From: Magnetovibrio sp.
GTDB taxonomy: Bacteria; Pseudomonadota; Alphaproteobacteria; Rhodospirillales; Casp-alpha2
Reading direction: 5' to 3'
NCBI GenBank assembly: GCA_002722175.1
Contig: PBKU01000038.1
Span: forward strand, 20,690-84,689
Length of the DNA: 64,000 bases
Shown: positions 17,707-26,499 of the stretch, piece by piece
Layout: the number at the start of each line of letters is the position of its first letter
Numbering within the stretch: the stretch's first letter is position 1
Translations under genes and position numbers: made by a program
The notes under the pieces: generated by a model
What the model was told of the DNA's origin: nothing
What the model saw: only the letters and a program-made list of their open reading frames with translations
The model's database searches: none

Positions 17707-18019
17707 ACCTTCCCCCCATGCTATCCAACTGGCAACTAATTAACTATGGACTTAGTTAACCATTAAAAAAACTACTCTTGACCTGCCGACGGTAGAAACA
17801 ACCAACCCTGATGTCAATCGACTTCCTTTTCTTTTATTAATCACACGATTAAGGAAAATCTGAAAAAACAGTAAGTATTAAGCTCTAATTTCTAAAAACA
17901 TCAAATACTTTATCATTTATTTTCCCATTTTTTTTCACTAACCTTGTTTTAAAGTTTTTTGAACAGTGAAATATAAACCTACAGACCGCGTTTGAAATAT
18001 TTAAGAAGGAACAAGATAC
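17707..18019. other. 313-base divergent intergenic region
   Basis: A+T-rich region between the ABC operon (minus) and the carboxymuconolactone-decarboxylase-family gene (plus). It must hold promoters for both. The only clear structure seen is the palindrome at 17740-17759. A GAAGGA ribosome site is present just before ATG 18020. No coding capacity or RNA gene recognised. Confidence 0.5.
17740..17759. promoter_or_regulatory. perfect palindrome TTAACTA-N6-TAGTTAA, possible operator
   Basis: Seven-base arms separated by six bases lie 34 bases upstream of the GTG start of the ABC operon. Position and symmetry suit a dimeric repressor site for that operon. No regulator is encoded nearby. A short A-run follows on the plus strand, but the A/T stem is weak for a terminator. 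Confidence 0.4.
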
Positions 18020-18424
18020 ATGTCGTCAGAGCAATATGAAACGGGCCTTAGATATCGAAGAGAAGTTCTTGGAGATGCATATGTTGATTTAGCGCTAAAT
18101 AACGCAGATGATTTTAACAGAGACTTCCAGAAAATGGTTACCGAATATTGCTGGGGTGGCACATGGGGGCGCGGCCTGTTATCAAAAAAACAACGCTCTA
18201 TATTAAATTTGGGTATGATAGCTGCTCTAAACCGCCCACACGAATTTAAAATACATTTTAGAGGTGCCATAACGAATGGACTTACCTTGGCTGAACTTCG
18301 AGAAATTTTGCTCCAAATTTCTGTATACTGTGGCGTTCCAGCCGGCGTAGAGGCTTTTAAAATAGCCCGGGAGGTCTTCGAAGAACAGGGGATTGACACA
18401 TCAGATATTGACAAAAAAGCATAG
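18020..18424 (+). CDS. carboxymuconolactone decarboxylase family protein
   Basis: 134-residue all-helical protein resembling 4-carboxymuconolactone decarboxylase (PcaC), the protocatechuate-branch enzyme. Visible are LSKKQRSILNLGMIAALNRPHEFKIHFRGAI and NGLTLAELREILLQ, the core CMD motif; there is no CxxC, so it is not an AhpD-type peroxidase. It stands alone on the plus strand and converges on the RraA-family gene. No other protocatechuate-pathway gene is in the window, so a related beta-keto-acid or lactone decarboxylation is possible. Confidence 0.82.
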   Translation: MSSEQYETGLRYRREVLGDAYVDLALNNADDFNRDFQKMVTEYCWGGTWGRGLLSKKQRSILNLGMIAALNRPHEFKIHFRGAITNGLTLAELREILLQISVYCGVPAGVEAFKIAREVFEEQGIDTSDIDKKA

Positions 18425-18560
18425 CGCAACCAGATAAACCACCTATCTAGTTAGGCCGAAGGTACTGAAGGCGCACAGCGCAACATAAGTCCTTCAATTA
18501 AAGCTTAATTAAAATTAATTAAACAGATTCTCCGTACTTAACCCCTCTTTTTACATGATC

Positions 18561-19052
18561 TTATTTTGCATTAGCCGTTAAGACAACCACACCGTCCCGA
18601 TCGGCATAAATATAATCACCCGAATTAACAACGACATCTCCTAAAACCGTGGATTTTTTGAGGCCACCTATACCGTCCTGTGATGGACGCTTAGGAGAAC
18701 TACCAATAGCCTTAATTCCAATATCGATCTCAACAATCTCATGCTGGTCTCTAATAGCACCATTAAAAATCAATCCTTCCCAACCAGAACTGCAGGCTTT
18801 GGCTGCAATCTTCCCGCCACAAAGAGCCCGGCGAAGGGAGCCCTGCCCATTGACTAAGAGAACTTTACCTTCACCATCACTTGCTAAGAGTTCTTTTATT
18901 CCCCGAATATCCTCAAAAGTTGAATAGATGACGGCTACCCCTTGAAATTCATGCTTCTTACCATAATCCTTAAAATTAATCTGGATAACTGAGGCCTCAG
19001 GATATTCATCGCATATGTCAGCCGTACGAATGATGCTCTTATTAATATTCAT
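18561..19052 (-). CDS. RraA family protein (HMG/CHA aldolase-like)
   Basis: 163-residue protein of the RraA/MenG-like family. It shares the central segment LLVNGQGSLRRALCGGKIAAKA and GLIFNGAIRDQHEI, the latter with the Arg-Asp pair used for Mg-pyruvate binding in 4-hydroxy-4-methyl-2-oxoglutarate aldolases. Either oxaloacetate decarboxylase/HMG-aldolase activity or RNase E inhibition is known in the family; beside acid-catabolic genes the aldolase role is more likely. ATG 19052 with a GTGGAGAA ribosome site was chosen; an upstream in-frame start at 19103 lacks one. Confidence 0.82.
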   Translation of the reverse strand: MNINKSIIRTADICDEYPEASVIQINFKDYGKKHEFQGVAVIYSTFEDIRGIKELLASDGEGKVLLVNGQGSLRRALCGGKIAAKACSSGWEGLIFNGAIRDQHEIVEIDIGIKAIGSSPKRPSQDGIGGLKKSTVLGDVVVNSGDYIYADRDGVVVLTANAK

Positions 19053-19317
19053 ATAATGTTTTCTCCACATTCCCCATAGAATTACACGCAATTGGAAACA
19101 CACCCGAATATATAAAAAATGATTCTGGCGCTTCTTTTAGTGAAACCTTGGTCAGAGCAGCAGAAATTCGCGCTGATCAAGAGCAAAAAACCTTAATTAA
19201 TAAAATTTATTAGGAGATCCATTTTATCATATCCTAGCTATCGTTCACATAATCGTTAAACTCACCTAACTTTGGTCAGGAAAATAGCTTAAAACAATTT
19301 AACATCAAACTTGTTTT

Positions 19318-20526
19318 TTACCCTCTCTCCCTAAACCAGAAAGCAATCATTGCGGTGCCGATCGCAACCATTAAAGCTGTCACAAGCCAGCTGATCTGGT
19401 AATTCATACTCAGATCTACCATGGCTCCAAATACCACGGGCCCTAGCATGCCTCCAATATGGATCCCAAGCATATTATAGCCCATAGCTGAACCGGCGAG
19501 CTGAGGCTTGACCATCCCCACCCCGATCGCCTGCCCAACAGGGGCAAAAGCGGCTATTGTAATTCCGAGTCCTATAATAGAAGTAAACCCAAAAGCCCAA
19601 AGACGCCATCCAGGATCAACCATTAAAATAAGTACTAGAAAAATTGTCGCAGTAAAACATAACCAGACAAGCAACGTCGATCTTCGCCCCTTAAAAGCTG
19701 TATCACTTAAAATGCCCCAGACAACCCTTGCTATTGCACTGACTCCATGAACACACCCAAGCATAATACCTGCAAATGACTGGGAGGCTAAAGCAACCTC
19801 AGTTAAGAACAGGGTCAGAAAAGAAAAGAAGTTAGCTTGCCCAAAATTTAGAAATCCATTAGCCCAGACAAAAATATTTACGTTTGTATCACGGGTCACC
19901 TTAATGATGCTTTTTATAGGGTTCACAAATTCTCTTCGATCGCTCATTTTATCAAAATGCAGTAAATTTAGACTTAGCAGCCCATTAAACCCGATCCCCA
20001 ATGCGACCCAGAGCATAATAAACCGCCAATCAAACCACTCAGCCAACACCCCATTTCCAGCTGCAACAATACCGCCAACCGGAACACCTAACTGTTTTAA
20101 TCCCATCGCCAACCCCCGTCTATCAGAAGGAAACCAGTCGAGAACACCACGACTAGTAGACGGGTTTGTCATAGCGTAGCCGATCCCCATCAAAAACATC
20201 GCACCAAGGCACAGAAAGTAGCTTGATGCAAAGGAAAGGGCTATAGCTGAAAGAAGCATAATAATGTGCGACACTACGATTACACGTGCAACACCAAAAC
20301 GGTCAGTTAATCCGCCTGATGGTAGAGACCAGAAAGCCTGGGCTCCATAATACGCGGTGACAAACAACCCAAACTGCGTTGCAGATAACTCCAGATCACG
20401 GGAAATCACGGGAGCCATCGCAAGGACTGAAACTATATTTGCGGTCCCCACAATATGCGTTGAAGCTAACAATGAAAGACATATCGTCCATGGGTTTTTA
20501 TAACTAAGAAGTCTCATAGCATACAA
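19318..20526 (-). CDS. MFS transporter
   Basis: 402-residue inner-membrane major facilitator with twelve predicted TM helices. The loop 2-3 motif is SGGLTDRFGVARV, and a helix-5-type stretch PVGGIVAAGNGVLAEWFDWR is visible. Members of this shape carry organic anions such as hexuronates, tartrate or aromatic acids. A GGAGAA site lies 8 bases upstream of TTG 20526, while the nearest ATG (20517) is 17 bases from it, so the TTG start is favoured but uncertain. It is upstream of the RraA-family gene on the same strand, with 265 bases between. Confidence 0.85.
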   Translation of the reverse strand: MYAMRLLSYKNPWTICLSLLASTHIVGTANIVSVLAMAPVISRDLELSATQFGLFVTAYYGAQAFWSLPSGGLTDRFGVARVIVVSHIIMLLSAIALSFASSYFLCLGAMFLMGIGYAMTNPSTSRGVLDWFPSDRRGLAMGLKQLGVPVGGIVAAGNGVLAEWFDWRFIMLWVALGIGFNGLLSLNLLHFDKMSDRREFVNPIKSIIKVTRDTNVNIFVWANGFLNFGQANFFSFLTLFLTEVALASQSFAGIMLGCVHGVSAIARVVWGILSDTAFKGRRSTLLVWLCFTATIFLVLILMVDPGWRLWAFGFTSIIGLGITIAAFAPVGQAIGVGMVKPQLAGSAMGYNMLGIHIGGMLGPVVFGAMVDLSMNYQISWLVTALMVAIGTAMIAFWFRERG

Positions 20527-20792
20527 CTAGCGCATTCTCCCAAAGAAATTTTTCCTGTAGCAGGGAACCTTCATTTCTTTGAATATAGAAATAAGTCAAA
20601 TATAGAATTAATGTCATAGGTCCGAGGATAAAATGTTAATATATCTTGTTACTTAAAAAAATACTGGGTGAACCAATATTGTCCTGAACATACTACAAAA
20701 ATAAATCCGTGTTTTCCGTGAGGCTAAAAATGTACTAAAATTATTATAATTCAACCATTAATTTGATCGTTTTTTAATCAGGATCGGTTAAA

Positions 20793-21587
20793 ATGTATAA
20801 GAAATATAAAACGCTCAGTTTGGAAACGACATCCCCTAATATTCTATTAGTTACGCTTAACCGACCAGAAAGCGCAAATGCCCTTAATACCGAAATGGGA
20901 GAGGAGCTGTTAGATATCTGGTCATCCTTTTATCGAGACCAGAAGAAAATTAGATCTATTGTCCTAACAGGAGAAGGGAACCGTGCATTTTGTGCAGGAG
21001 CTGACCTAAAAGAACGAAACGGCATGAAAAAAAACAGCTGGCAGCAGCAACATGCTCTATTCGAACAGATGATCCGTGCCATGATGGACTGTCCAGTTCC
21101 TATTATCGCAGCGGTTAACGGAGCGGCATTTGCAGGAGGCCTTGAAATTGCTCTCGCTTGTGACTTCATATATGCAACCAGAAAAAGCCGGTTTGCTTTT
21201 ACCGAAGTGTCAATTGGAATTATGCCCGGAGCGGCTGGAACCCAGAATCTCCCTAAAACAGTTGGAATCAGACGAGCAAAAGAAATAATCCTTAGTGCGC
21301 AACCCTTTACCGCTGAACAAGCTCTCGCATGGGGTTTGGTTAACAAAATTGTTCCAACTGGCAAATTAATATTGAATGCAACCCATACGGCTAAACGTAT
21401 AGCAAAACATGCGCCACTTGCTATTCGCAATGCAAAAAAATCGATTAATGCTGCAATTTCTTCAGACTTTAAAACAGGTTATGACTTTGAAATCGCGCTG
21501 TATAACCAGTTAGTCGGAACCAGTGACCAGATAGAAGGAATTTTGTCATTTAACGAAAAAAGAAAGCCTAAATTCAAAGGGCAATAG
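20793..21587 (+). CDS. enoyl-CoA hydratase
   Basis: 264-residue crotonase-fold hydratase. Both catalytic glutamates are in place: GGLEIALACD and AFTEVSIGIMPGAAGTQ. The sequence resembles bacterial enoyl-CoA and methylglutaconyl-CoA hydratases. ATG 20793 has an AGGAT site nearby. It is convergent with tesA. Unlike the two other crotonase-family proteins in the window it keeps the full hydratase active site, so hydration of a 2-enoyl-CoA is well supported; chain length is not. Confidence 0.9.
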   Translation: MYKKYKTLSLETTSPNILLVTLNRPESANALNTEMGEELLDIWSSFYRDQKKIRSIVLTGEGNRAFCAGADLKERNGMKKNSWQQQHALFEQMIRAMMDCPVPIIAAVNGAAFAGGLEIALACDFIYATRKSRFAFTEVSIGIMPGAAGTQNLPKTVGIRRAKEIILSAQPFTAEQALAWGLVNKIVPTGKLILNATHTAKRIAKHAPLAIRNAKKSINAAISSDFKTGYDFEIALYNQLVGTSDQIEGILSFNEKRKPKFKGQ

Positions 21588-21654
21588 AAATAACAATTCT
21601 TTAAAATTTAGTAAATAGTATGACTTCCACCAGATTTTCCTTAAACATAATCGC

Positions 21655-22302
21655 CTATTTCCTTTTTGCCCGTTCTAACAGCCTGATTGTAGCGCTTAAG
21701 ATTCTTTCTACTAATGCATTTACACCCTCTGGGTTAGGGTGGATCCCGTCAGCCTGGTTTAATGATGGTACAGCAGCTATCCCTTCAAGAAAAAACGGAT
21801 AAAACTCCACATCAAATTCCTTCGCCAACTGCGGAAATACACTGTTGAATCTGCCCCCGTATTCCTTTCCTAAGTTGGGAGGAGCCTTGGCACCACATAA
21901 AAGCACCGGGATCCCTCGTTTGCGAAATTTTTCAAGGATTATTCTTAAATTTTGATAAGTTAATTCTGGATCAAGACCTCGCAAACCGTCGTTAGCGCCA
22001 AGAGCCACAACTAGTGCATGGGGATTTTTTTTCAAAATCCAGTTTAATCTTTCCTTCCCGCCTGCAGTGGTATCTCCTGAAACACCTGCATTCAGAACTT
22101 GAACGCTATACCCAAGAGCCTTCAATGAAGCCTCCAAGCGCTTTGGAAAGGAATCTTCCTTGGCTAAACCATAGCCCGCTACCAAACTATCACCAAGAAT
22201 ACTTAGTCGTATCTCATCAGCTTCAACAGGCACCACGATTGAAAAATCAAAGACAATTACGAAGATAATAGCTCGGAAGCAGTTGACAAAGTTTGTCAAC
22301 AT
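21655..22302 (-). CDS. tesA: SGNH/GDSL arylesterase-thioesterase (TesA)
   Basis: 215-residue periplasmic lipolytic enzyme. A signal peptide covers about residues 1-28 (AIIFVIVFDFSIVVPVEA). The SGNH blocks are visible: ILGDSLVAGYG (Ser39), a Gly in block II, ALGANDGLRG (Asn) and DGIHPNPEG (catalytic Asp and His). This is the TesA/acyl-CoA thioesterase I-arylesterase group. It is divergent from ybbA-ybbP, a pairing conserved in many proteobacteria, which supports the assignment. Confidence 0.92.
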   Translation of the reverse strand: MLTNFVNCFRAIIFVIVFDFSIVVPVEADEIRLSILGDSLVAGYGLAKEDSFPKRLEASLKALGYSVQVLNAGVSGDTTAGGKERLNWILKKNPHALVVALGANDGLRGLDPELTYQNLRIILEKFRKRGIPVLLCGAKAPPNLGKEYGGRFNSVFPQLAKEFDVEFYPFFLEGIAAVPSLNQADGIHPNPEGVNALVERILSATIRLLERAKRK

Positions 22303-22384
22303 CTTAAGTCTCCTGACAGTTAGCTTAACAAAAGGAATTTAATGGCTGAACCAAGAACTGCAAGGAAACATACCAATTAGTATT

Positions 22385-23065
22385 ATGCTCAAAAATGTAA
22401 GTCTTACTCTTAGGACTGAAACGGCCAAAGTTGATATATTAAAAAACATTAATTTTCAGATTGCCACGGGCGAAACGGTTGGCATTGTCGGCCCGTCAGG
22501 TTCAGGGAAAACCTCATTACTTATGGTTTTAGCAGGATTGGAACCCGTATCGAAAGGGCACATTACGGTTGAAGAAATTACACTTGATAGACTTAAAGAA
22601 GACGAACGTTCTCTTTTTCGGCGAGACCATATCGGTTTTGTATTTCAGGATTTTCATTTAATTCCAACCATGACAGCGATTGAAAACGTTGCCGTACCAT
22701 TAGAAATTGCATCCCAAGACTCCCCATTTTCAAAAGCTGAGCTTGCCCTAAAAGCCGCTAATATGGGACATCGAACAAATCACTATCCCGGAGAACTCTC
22801 TGGCGGAGAACAACAACGTGTCGCTTTAGCAAGGGCCATTGCCTTAAAGCCGAAAATTCTTCTAGCCGATGAACCAACTGGCAATCTTGATGCTAAAACC
22901 GGCTCGCAAATAATGGATATTGTGTTTGATTTAAACAAAAAATATGGAACTACGATTGTGCTAGTAACTCATGACAATCAATTAGCAATCCGGTGCCGTC
23001 GGCAGATCCTCTTGCAAGATGGTCAAATCAAGAGAAACAAGGTTAATGCAGTCATACATCCGTAG
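22385..23065 (+). CDS. ybbA: ABC transporter ATP-binding protein, YbbA-like
   Basis: 226-residue LolD/MacB-type ATPase. Walker A GPSGSGKTS (near 39-47), signature LSGGEQQRVALARAI, Walker B LLADEPTGNLD and the His switch VTHD are present. It is the ATPase for the large permease encoded immediately downstream, overlapping it by 20 bases. By analogy with LolCDE/MacB systems the complex probably moves lipid-like molecules or acts mechanically from the inner membrane, with TesA acting next to it. Confidence 0.9.
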   Translation: MLKNVSLTLRTETAKVDILKNINFQIATGETVGIVGPSGSGKTSLLMVLAGLEPVSKGHITVEEITLDRLKEDERSLFRRDHIGFVFQDFHLIPTMTAIENVAVPLEIASQDSPFSKAELALKAANMGHRTNHYPGELSGGEQQRVALARAIALKPKILLADEPTGNLDAKTGSQIMDIVFDLNKKYGTTIVLVTHDNQLAIRCRRQILLQDGQIKRNKVNAVIHP

Positions 23066-25583
23066 AACCTCTTTTATTTGGAACTTTGCACTTCGAGATC
23101 TTCGTGGTTGTCATAGGCGCTTCGCACTTTTTCTGATGTCGCTAGCACTTGGTGTTTTCGCTATTGCGGCGGTGGAAACGTTATCTCATTCAATTGTAAA
23201 AGGATTGCACTCTGATGCTGGTCTATTGCTCGGTGGGGATGTTGAGGTAAGACTTGCTCAGCGACCTGCAACAGCAAGACAATTAGAATTTCTAAAGTCA
23301 CAATCCAATTCAATCTCAAGAACGGTCGAAATGAGGACGATGGCCATCCCACCCAGATCTTCGGTTCGCCCCACGCTCATTTCATTAAAAGCTGTTGATT
23401 CTAATTACCCACTTTATGGTGCACTGAAAACAGAACCTCCAGTTGAATTGCCGAATTTGCTTGGAAAAAAAAATAATGTTTGGGGTACAGTAGTTGATCC
23501 AATACTGATGAAAAAACTAGGAGCCAGGATCGGTATAACCATAAAAGTCGGGGATGCTGCTTTTGAAATCAGGGGAATCATAATTAAAGAGCCTGATAAA
23601 GCAGGGAACCTGATACAGTTCGGCCCACGTTTCATGATCTCAATCGACGCCCTTAATGATACTGGCCTTATCTTACCCGGAAGCCAGATAAAATATTTCT
23701 ATCGCCTACTTCTAAAGTCCCAAGACACCAAAAGCCAATTTAAAGACCGAATAGAAACTCTTCATCCAACTGCGGGATGGCGAGTCAGAGATACCAGGGA
23801 CGCGGTGCCAGGCGTAAAACGTTTTGTCGATCGTATGACATTATTTCTAGATTTTGTTGGTCTCACCATTCTGCTGGTAGGGGGTGTAGGTGTATCCGTT
23901 GGGGTTAGAGCATACTTAGAAACAAAAATTCATACGATTGCAATGCTTAAGTGCCTAGGGACACATAATTCGGCAATTTTTGCGATCTACTTAATACAAG
24001 TCCTTATAATGGCATTTGTCGCAATCTTGTTCGGTGTAATAATGGGGTGGCTCATTCCCCAGGTTTCGGTAAATTTGCTAGAATCCTTATTACCCGTTAA
24101 ACCAGTTCTAGGAGTTTACGCAGGTCCGCTTTTCCTAGCTTCGATATTTGGCTTCATTACGTCAGCAACATTCGCTTTGTGGCCTATTGGTCAAGCTCAC
24201 GATATAAGCCCAGCACAATTATTTCGCAGCAAAAAGACACCGCTCGCTAATTCCCCGCCATTTTCGTATCTTATGGCAGTTTTCCTCGGCGTTTTATCAC
24301 TAATCTTAATAATTCTTCTTGAAACTAAGGAAACTAGTTTCGCCTGGTGGTTTATAGGCGGTGTCGTATCAACGTTTCTCATATTAAATGCGAGTTCAAT
24401 AGCCATAAAAGTGGCAGCTAGAAATCTTAATTTCAGAAATCCACTTCTTAGATTAGCGACAACTAACTTACATCGACCAAATTCACCAATCCGCGTAGTC
24501 ATGCTATCCCTCGGTCTTGGTTTATCAGTATTGCTTTCAGTTGTTTTAATTGAAGGCAATCTGACAAAGATTGTCACCGACCGACAGCCAGGCGATGCTC
24601 CAGCGTTTTTTTTTATTGATATACAACCGTCTCAAACCGAAAAGTTTGATCAAACAATCCAGAAAATTAAACATGTTAAACGCTTAGAGAAAGCAGCTAG
24701 TGTTCGTGGGCGCATTGTTCGTATTGGAGGAAAGCCGATAGCCGACGTTTATATTTCTCCTGATTCAGAATGGGCCGTTCGAAGCGATCGTGCCTTAACA
24801 TATGCTGCGCAACCAGCCACCGAAACGAAAATAGTACAAGGAAACTGGTGGCCAGAAAATTATTCAGGGCCACCCCTTATCTCCCTTGATGCTAACCTGG
24901 CAAAAGGCTTTGGTATAGACGTTGGAGACACAATAACCTTTAACATACTGGGGCAGGAAATTACAGCTAAAGTAAAAAACTTACGTGAAATTGACTGGAA
25001 AACGTTACGTTTTAACTTTGCAATTATCTTTGCTCCAGGAACGCTAGAAGATACGCCGCATAGCTACATAGCAGCGGTGCATGCATCTAAAGAAACAGAG
25101 TTAGAGATAGAACAGGCTATAATGAAACAGTTTTCTAATGTTTCAATCATACGCGTCCGCGAAGCTTTAAGTGAGGCCGAACGAATTTTAAGTGGCCTTG
25201 GTCTGGGGCTTAAAAGCTTGGCTTTTGCAACCTTAATTGCTGGAATTCTGGTATTAGCAGGAACATTTGCAGCTTCCCAAAGCCAGAAAATTCATGACGC
25301 AACAATTCTAAAAGTTTTTGGAGCAACGAGGCTACGCATAACAACTATCTTCCTACTAGAGTATGGTTTATTAGCCATAATAACCTGCTTTATAGCCGTC
25401 ATTATTAGTGTAACAGTAAGCTGGGCCGTAACTACATTTTTGTTCCATTCGAAATGGCAATGGATTCCCGAATACGTAATTTACACGACCATTCCTGCAA
25501 TAGCCTTTACCATGGGTATTGGTATGATGGGAACGCTGAGGGCATTAAGCCAGAAAGTAACCCCATATCTACGGAACAATTAG
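23046..25583 (+). CDS. ybbP: FtsX-family ABC permease, YbbP-like
   Basis: 845-residue inner-membrane permease with the tandem FtsX layout: one N-terminal TM (near 25-45), a periplasmic domain, four TM helices (near 250-390), a further pair (near 400-440), another periplasmic domain and a C-terminal three-helix FtsX core (near 720-840). Segments such as ETKIHTIAMLKCLGT and HDATILKVFGAT are the cytoplasmic coupling loops. ATG 23046 overlaps the end of ybbA; an in-frame ATG at 23019 would add nine residues and cannot be excluded. Cargo unknown. Confidence 0.88.
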   Translation: MQSYIRRTSFIWNFALRDLRGCHRRFALFLMSLALGVFAIAAVETLSHSIVKGLHSDAGLLLGGDVEVRLAQRPATARQLEFLKSQSNSISRTVEMRTMAIPPRSSVRPTLISLKAVDSNYPLYGALKTEPPVELPNLLGKKNNVWGTVVDPILMKKLGARIGITIKVGDAAFEIRGIIIKEPDKAGNLIQFGPRFMISIDALNDTGLILPGSQIKYFYRLLLKSQDTKSQFKDRIETLHPTAGWRVRDTRDAVPGVKRFVDRMTLFLDFVGLTILLVGGVGVSVGVRAYLETKIHTIAMLKCLGTHNSAIFAIYLIQVLIMAFVAILFGVIMGWLIPQVSVNLLESLLPVKPVLGVYAGPLFLASIFGFITSATFALWPIGQAHDISPAQLFRSKKTPLANSPPFSYLMAVFLGVLSLILIILLETKETSFAWWFIGGVVSTFLILNASSIAIKVAARNLNFRNPLLRLATTNLHRPNSPIRVVMLSLGLGLSVLLSVVLIEGNLTKIVTDRQPGDAPAFFFIDIQPSQTEKFDQTIQKIKHVKRLEKAASVRGRIVRIGGKPIADVYISPDSEWAVRSDRALTYAAQPATETKIVQGNWWPENYSGPPLISLDANLAKGFGIDVGDTITFNILGQEITAKVKNLREIDWKTLRFNFAIIFAPGTLEDTPHSYIAAVHASKETELEIEQAIMKQFSNVSIIRVREALSEAERILSGLGLGLKSLAFATLIAGILVLAGTFAASQSQKIHDATILKVFGATRLRITTIFLLEYGLLAIITCFIAVIISVTVSWAVTTFLFHSKWQWIPEYVIYTTIPAIAFTMGIGMMGTLRALSQKVTPYLRNN

Positions 25584-25720
25584 CCCGCAAAACAATAAGT
25601 TTTAGAGGCCAATATTTTCTATTTTTGCCTATCCATCTCTTTTTTAGTGCTAATCTAGAAATATTTATTATTATAGCCTTATTTGCCTTTCTATGATGAG
25701 ATATAAATTTGAGAATTGTA

Positions 25721-26464
25721 ATGACTGGCACCTCCAAGACAGCCTTAATAACTGGATCTGGAAAAAATATCGGGCGCGCTGTTGCGCTTCGCCTAGCAGC
25801 GGATGGCTTCAACATTGTACTAAATGGTTCAAGAGACAGAAACGCCTGTGAAGCTGTGGCTGCTGAAGTGAAAGAACTTGATGTTGATGTAATAGTCGCC
25901 ATGGGTGATGTTGGTAGAATTGAAGATTGCGAAAAAATCGTAAAGATATCTATTGGACACTTTAAATCCATTGATGTGCTGGTTAACAATGCAGCAATAA
26001 GGCCATCATCATTGTTCTTGGAAATGGACCTTGCGGAGTGGAAACGTGTTTTAGATGTAGATCTAAATGCAGCTTTCTGGCTTGCAAAAGGATTCGTTCC
26101 TGGGATGCTCAATAATGGGTGGGGACGTATTATCAACTTCGCGGGAATGAACGCAATTCATGGTTATAATGGCCGTGCCCACGTATCTGTGGCTAAACAC
26201 GGCGCCTGGGGGCTGGTAAAAGCTTTGGGTAAAGAGTTTGGGCCTAAAGGGATTACGGCTAATATCATTTCACCCGGCCCAATTAAAGGAGAATACCTTG
26301 ACCCAGAAGAAATCGCTCACCTAGAACATATGAAGCAAAAAGTACCAATAGGGCGACTTGGAGATACGGCCGAGATTGCCGAGATGGTCTCTTTACTTTC
26401 TTCCCAAAAAGGCAGCTACATAAACGGTCAGCTTATCCAAATAAACGGGGGTGCAGAAACATAA
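25721..26464 (+). CDS. SDR-family protein lacking catalytic Ser and Tyr
   Basis: 247-residue Rossmann protein of the short-chain dehydrogenase family. The cofactor motif TGSGKNIG (11-18) and NNAA (89-92) are intact. In the active site, the usual Ser position reads NFAG (139-142) and the YxxxK motif reads V-S-V-A-K (155-159), keeping only the Lys. The C-terminal ISPGPIKGEY and INGG motifs are normal. It may bind NAD(P) without classical dehydrogenase activity, or use another residue (His154 is adjacent). ATG 25721 is preferred to TTG 25709 because of a GAG site at 7 bases. Function unknown. Confidence 0.85.
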   Translation: MTGTSKTALITGSGKNIGRAVALRLAADGFNIVLNGSRDRNACEAVAAEVKELDVDVIVAMGDVGRIEDCEKIVKISIGHFKSIDVLVNNAAIRPSSLFLEMDLAEWKRVLDVDLNAAFWLAKGFVPGMLNNGWGRIINFAGMNAIHGYNGRAHVSVAKHGAWGLVKALGKEFGPKGITANIISPGPIKGEYLDPEEIAHLEHMKQKVPIGRLGDTAEIAEMVSLLSSQKGSYINGQLIQINGGAET

Positions 26465-26499
26465 GTGAATCTTTGCATCTGAGTCTAGTATTACGAAAC

